Shown here: one piece after another, positions 39,927 through 42,852 of the stretch
Numbering within the stretch: the stretch's first letter is position 1
Layout of the letters: every line of letters begins with the position of its first letter
Assembly (NCBI GenBank): GCA_017649565.1
Contig: JAGCGO010000001.1
Span: 1-42,852, forward strand
Length of the DNA stretch: 42,852 nucleotides
Direction of reading: 5' to 3'
Source: Fibrobacter sp.
Lineage (GTDB): Bacteria; Fibrobacterota; Fibrobacteria; Fibrobacterales; Fibrobacteraceae
The notes under the pieces: generated by a model
Told to the model about the DNA's origin: nothing
The model's database searches: none
The model's input: the letters and a program-made list of their open reading frames with translations, nothing else
Made by a program: the position numbers and the translations under genes

Positions 39927-41813
39927 ATGAAAAGGTTTGGCGTGATTTTTTCACTTTCTGCTCTGATGGCGGGGCAGGCCTTTGCGGCCGATTGGTACGC
40001 GAAGGAGACCCGCTGGGCGGGGCATGACCCGGACATCATCCGTTACGAGGACGGCTATGCACTCGCGACAACGGATAACCACATGCTGATGCAGTTTTCC
40101 GAGGACGCGCTGAACTGGAAGAATGGCGAGCAGGCCATGCCGAAGTTCTCGCAATGGCTTTACAAGTACGCCCCGAACATGATTGACATCTGGGCGCCGG
40201 ATATCCATTACATCGGCGGGGAATATCGCATGTACTATTGCGGTTCCGAGATGGGCATTCGCTCGTCGGGCATGGGCTTCATGGCGAGCAAGGAAATCGA
40301 CCCGACAAAGCCGGATTATGGCTGGACGGACATGGGCGAGGTGATTCACACGGTCAAGAGCGATTCGTACAACGCAATTGACGCGGCGGTGCTGAAGGAC
40401 AACGATGGCAAGATCTGGATGGCATTCGGTTCGTGGGGCACGGGCATCCACATTCTTGAACTCGACGAGACGACGGGCAAGGTGAAGGACGGCGCGAAGA
40501 TGATCAACATCGCGAACCGCGGTGGCTCGGGTATCGAGGGCGCAAGCCTTATCGAGCATAACGGCTATTACTACCTGTTTACGGCATGGGACAACTGCTG
40601 TAAGAAGGGCGCGGATCTCGAAAACAATTCCTACAAGACGACGGTCGGGCGCTCCAAGTCGATTACCAGCGGCTACGTGGACCGCAGCGGCAAGAAGTTG
40701 CTGGATGGCGGCGGCACGATTTTGCTGAGCCGTTATGGCCGCTATTATGGGCCCGCGGGCGGCGAGGCGTTCCAGGACGTGAACCGCCAGCGCTTCGTGA
40801 ACCATTACTACGACAAGAATGACGGCGGAAATTCTTACATCCAGGTCCGCGATATCGTTTATACCGACGACGGCTGGCCGGAACTCGGGCAACCGTTCCT
40901 CGGACGTTACCTGAGCGCAGAGGCGGAACACGGCGCCCTGACGCATGTGGATATTTCGAGCAGTTCCAAGGCGTCTAACGGCGAGTTCTGCGCCTACATC
41001 AACTATGACGACAGCAAGATTCGCCTGCCGATGATCATTCCGCAGGCGGGCGACTACTTGATTCGCTATCGCTACGACAATGACTGGACCGAAGACGGCG
41101 CGAACGGAAGCTCTCACTTTGTGAGCATCAACGGCAAGAAGCAGGAAATCGAGCTGCCGCTGACGGGCGCGTGGAGCGAATTCCCCGAGAAGTCTGTGGT
41201 GTACATCCCCACGAAACTCAAACGCGGCTCGAACTTCATCGAGATTACGAAGGGCAAGCATTATGCGGAACTTGACAGGCTGGACTTCTTGCGCATTATC
41301 CGCGATACGATTCCGGCGAACGGCTTTGACAACGGCATCCGCGTGCGTTTGACGGACAAGGACGAGTTCGCCATCAAGGATGGCGGCTACGCGATTTTCG
41401 AGAACGTGATTACGGATTCCATCGTGGGCCCGGGCGTGCTTGTGCAGGTGAAGAACGGCGCGGGTGGAACGCTGAACATCCGCAAGGAAGGCAAGAAGGG
41501 CGATGTGATTTCCAAGTGCGATTTGCCCTCGGCAGGTGATGAGAGCAAGTGGATTGACGTGCGCTGCTCCAACATGCCGGAACTCAAGGGCGTGCTGGAC
41601 TTCTACCTGACCGCGGAAGGCCTGGGCGATGAAACACTCGTTGGCAACATCAAGTTCGGTGCTGCTGCGGATACGTCGACGACGCCGATCGGGAAAATGC
41701 GTCCTTCCGGCATACGCTGGAACAAGCAAAAGGATTCCTACCGCGACCTCAAGGGACGCTATTATAATAAACTGGTCCCGTACCGTGTGCTGAAATCCAG
41801 GGAATCTCGCTAG
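39927..41813 (+). CDS. Secreted GH43 family glycoside hydrolase (arabinanase-like) with carbohydrate-binding modules
   Basis: 628 residues from ATG 39927 (GAGG upstream); GTG 39909 would spoil the signal peptide MKRFGVIFSLSALMAGQAFA. The GH43 five-bladed propeller spans ~25-340 with the three acidic residues: D34 (WAGHDPDI, general base), D152 (NAIDAAVLKDNDGKIWMAFGSW) and E204 (GSGIEGASLI, general acid). WAPDIHYIGGEYRMYYCGS and GYYYLFTAWDNCCKKG match endo-1,5-alpha-L-arabinanases. Residues ~340-465 look like a CBM6 module (YLSAEAEHG ... ELDRLDFLRI), ~475-590 like a second beta-sandwich module (RVRLTDKDEF ... ETLVGNIKFG), and the last ~35 residues form a basic tail, as in several Fibrobacter secreted glycanases. 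Likely exported to degrade arabinan side chains of pectin. GC-rich, single gene. Confidence 0.9.
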   Translation: MKRFGVIFSLSALMAGQAFAADWYAKETRWAGHDPDIIRYEDGYALATTDNHMLMQFSEDALNWKNGEQAMPKFSQWLYKYAPNMIDIWAPDIHYIGGEYRMYYCGSEMGIRSSGMGFMASKEIDPTKPDYGWTDMGEVIHTVKSDSYNAIDAAVLKDNDGKIWMAFGSWGTGIHILELDETTGKVKDGAKMINIANRGGSGIEGASLIEHNGYYYLFTAWDNCCKKGADLENNSYKTTVGRSKSITSGYVDRSGKKLLDGGGTILLSRYGRYYGPAGGEAFQDVNRQRFVNHYYDKNDGGNSYIQVRDIVYTDDGWPELGQPFLGRYLSAEAEHGALTHVDISSSSKASNGEFCAYINYDDSKIRLPMIIPQAGDYLIRYRYDNDWTEDGANGSSHFVSINGKKQEIELPLTGAWSEFPEKSVVYIPTKLKRGSNFIEITKGKHYAELDRLDFLRIIRDTIPANGFDNGIRVRLTDKDEFAIKDGGYAIFENVITDSIVGPGVLVQVKNGAGGTLNIRKEGKKGDVISKCDLPSAGDESKWIDVRCSNMPELKGVLDFYLTAEGLGDETLVGNIKFGAAADTSTTPIGKMRPSGIRWNKQKDSYRDLKGRYYNKLVPYRVLKSRESR

Positions 41814-41870
41814 GTGTCGGAAAAAAATGGGTTCATTCAAAAATTTTTTTGATTTTTTCTTAAAAAACCC

Positions 41871-41899
41871 TTGACAACCCTTTTGATTTATTCTATTAT
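41871..41899 (+). promoter_or_regulatory. Promoter of tRNA-Lys
   Basis: Consensus TTGACA (41871-41876), 17 bases, TATTAT (41894-41899), 21 bases before the tRNA. The preceding gap holds a T-rich hairpin, TCAAAAA-TT-TTTTTGA (around 41837-41852), that probably ends the GH43 transcript. Confidence 0.85.
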
Positions 41900-41920
41900 T
41901 GTGCGCGTCCAAGCGACAAT

Positions 41921-41993
<73 letters not shown>

Positions 41994-41995
41994 CT

Positions 41996-42029
41996 AAAAG
42001 CCGAAATTCGAAAGAGTTTCGGCTTTTTT
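41996..42029 (+). terminator. Terminator of tRNA-Lys
   Basis: AAAAGCCGAAA (41996-42006) pairs with TTTCGGCTTTT (42017-42027), loop of ten, continuing T run to 42029. Confidence 0.9.
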
Positions 42030-42039
42030 GTATAAAGAA

Positions 42040-42690
42040 AACTACCGGCTACGCCGGTAGTTCCGTAAAAGCCTTCTGGCGGTCATGAGAAAAAAATCCT
42101 TTGATTAATATTGAAATGCGGTCTGCCAACTGCATCACAATAAAATCAAAGGATTTAAAATGAATGATAGAAATAAATCGACAGCCCATACCACATGGAA
42201 TTGTAAGTACCATATCGTGTTCGCTCCAAAGTTCAGAAGGAAAATTCTGTACAGCCAGAAGAGGGAGGTCGTTGGGAAAATTCTAAGAAAGCTGTGCGAA
42301 TGGAAGGATGTGGAAATAATAGAGGCTGAGGTCTGTCCTGACCATGTACATATGTTGGTGGCGATACCGCCTAAACTCTCGGTATCAAGTTTCATGGGAT
42401 ATTTGAAGGGGAAGAGCAGCCTTGAATTGTTCGATATTATTCCGGAACTGAAAAATAGGTACCGGAACCGGGTCTTTTGGTGTCGAGGATACTATGTTGA
42501 CACGGCTGGAAAAAACGCAGACCGCATCAAGGCATATATTCAACAACAATTAGAGGAAGACAAACTGGGCGAACAACAAACCATGTTTGACAAGTAGTGC
42601 CCGTTTACGGGCGGCCTAGTAAGGACCCTTGCAGGTGGCAGATTGACGTGCGTGCCCTTGCACGCCGCTAGTATTGTAGGGCTACGCCCG
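42040..42690 (+). mobile_element. IS200-type insertion element (IS200/IS605 family, tnpA only)
   Basis: A Y1 transposase gene lies between structured ends. The left hairpin is AACTACCGGC-TAC-GCCGGTAGTT (42040-42062). The right side has three hairpins: GCCCGT-TT-ACGGGC (42599-42612), GCGTGC-CCTT-GCACGC (42650-42665) and GGGC-TAC-GCCC (42679-42689). The left and right hairpins share the core GGCTACGCC, as expected for the subterminal structures recognised by TnpA. There is no tnpB. Exact ends cannot be fixed from one copy; the element sits just after the tRNA-Lys terminator. Confidence 0.7.
42160..42597 (+). CDS. tnpA: IS200/IS605-family Y1 transposase TnpA
   Basis: 145 residues, the normal full length. 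The HUH metal motif is PDHVHMLVAIPP and the single catalytic Tyr is in CRGYYVDTAGKNADRIKAYI. Other family phrases are WNCKYHIVFAPKFRRKILY near the start and SSFMGYLKGKSSLELFDI. It cuts and joins single-stranded DNA at element ends, without terminal inverted repeats or target duplication. The frame is intact, so the element may be active. An A-rich segment (AAAATCAAAGGATTTAAA) with weak AAGGA precedes ATG 42160. Confidence 0.95.
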   Translation: MNDRNKSTAHTTWNCKYHIVFAPKFRRKILYSQKREVVGKILRKLCEWKDVEIIEAEVCPDHVHMLVAIPPKLSVSSFMGYLKGKSSLELFDIIPELKNRYRNRVFWCRGYYVDTAGKNADRIKAYIQQQLEEDKLGEQQTMFDK

Positions 42691-42718
42691 TATATGAAGA
42701 ACCGCCGGCTTTGATGTG

Positions 42719-42750
42719 AACCCCGAAAGTTGGACACAACTTTCGGGGTT
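42719..42750. repeat. Perfect inverted repeat at the left end of an IS3-like element
   Basis: AACCCCGAAAGTT (42719-42731) and AACTTTCGGGGTT (42738-42750) are exact complements with spacer GGACAC. The string GAACCCCGAAAGTTGGACA resembles the terminal repeat of IS3/IS150-group elements, and a transposase frame starts four bases later. Confidence 0.65.
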
Positions 42751-42753
42751 TTC

Positions 42754-42852
42754 ATGTATAAAAAACATACACAAGAAGAATGGGCCAAGGCGTACGAACT
42801 CCACAAGGATGGTTACGACTCTCCGTCAATTTCTCGGCTGACGGGCCTTGAA
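42754..42852 (+). CDS. Transposase N-terminus (IS3-like OrfA), cut by the window end
   Basis: ATG 42754 opens a frame that stays open for 33 codons to the window edge: MYKKHTQEEWAKAYELHKDG, then YDSPSISRLTGLE. This reads as the first helices of a helix-turn-helix transposase of the IS3/IS150 type (HTH region of OrfA). The rest lies outside. It immediately follows the inverted repeat, which would be the left element end; the IS200-type element lies directly upstream, so two insertion sequences are adjacent. The call depends on a short stretch. Confidence 0.6.
   Translation, partial: MYKKHTQEEWAKAYELHKDGYDSPSISRLTGLE

Noticed and set aside
39951..41912. A 653-codon minus-strand frame over the GH43 gene
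   Set aside because: Shadow frame; the plus-strand GH43 has signal peptide, catalytic residues and a ribosome site.

Overview
The window looks like a chromosomal segment of a Fibrobacter-type bacterium (Fibrobacterota, fibre-degrading gut or rumen lineage). The evidence is two proteins carrying the Fibrobacter succinogenes major paralogous domain (FISUMP/TIGR02145), a TIGR02147 paralogous-family regulator, many lipoproteins with poly-serine linkers, a secreted GH43 arabinanase-like enzyme with accessory modules, and a futalosine-pathway menaquinone gene (mqnE). Housekeeping genes are GC-rich (one 60-base line inside smc counts 37 G/C), so the AT-rich inserts stand out.

Layout. 1-1050: 3' end of gatB and a small membrane protein. 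1051-8315: a terminator-bounded operon in which a TIGR02147 regulator, apparently translated from a leaderless mRNA, is followed by five lipoproteins built largely from repeats of a cysteine-patterned module. 8328-11236: IMP cyclohydrolase and a double-FISUMP lipoprotein, bracketed by two copies of a hairpin that in one copy encodes the C-terminus of the next gene. 11192-16398 (minus): a GntR-like regulator with two winged helices, a coiled-coil membrane protein, a 25 %-GC four-helix-bundle gene between inverted repeats, and the floA/nfeD pair. 16595-20797: a large hybrid sensor kinase. 20794-27305 (minus): mqnE, initiator tRNA, a PgsA-like enzyme, recN, trmB, an MBL-fold hydrolase and a lipoprotein. 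27490-33306: exonuclease III, then (minus) an orphan PotD-like lipoprotein, a DUF4230 protein, a small protein, and a DUF4321-gatA-outer-membrane-protein operon. 33459-37939: smc and an EamA transporter broken by an in-frame stop. 38023-41813: an orphan RelB/DinJ antitoxin, a FISUMP lipoprotein with an AT-rich C-terminal domain, repeats, and the GH43 enzyme. 41871-42852: tRNA-Lys followed by an IS200-type element and the start of an IS3-like element.

Recurring themes. (1) Several genes have a -10 box (usually TATATT) ending only 7 or 8 bases before the start codon and no Shine-Dalgarno sequence, which predicts leaderless transcripts. Genes inside operons instead have good Shine-Dalgarno sequences or overlapping stop/start codons. 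(2) Promoters are packed into or against the terminator of the preceding gene (initiator tRNA, IMP cyclohydrolase). (3) Degenerate GC-rich intergenic repeats of CTCGAG / GACGAG / GTAGACAGTA words recur and flank or invade genes.

The most interesting targets are the TIGR02147-lipoprotein operon with its three TATAGTAT boxes, the inverted-repeat-flanked AT-rich four-helix-bundle gene, the orphan antitoxin whose palindrome lies inside its own promoter, and an initiator tRNA with an extra base in its T stem. All calls come from reading the sequence and from memory of protein families. No search or structure prediction was run.
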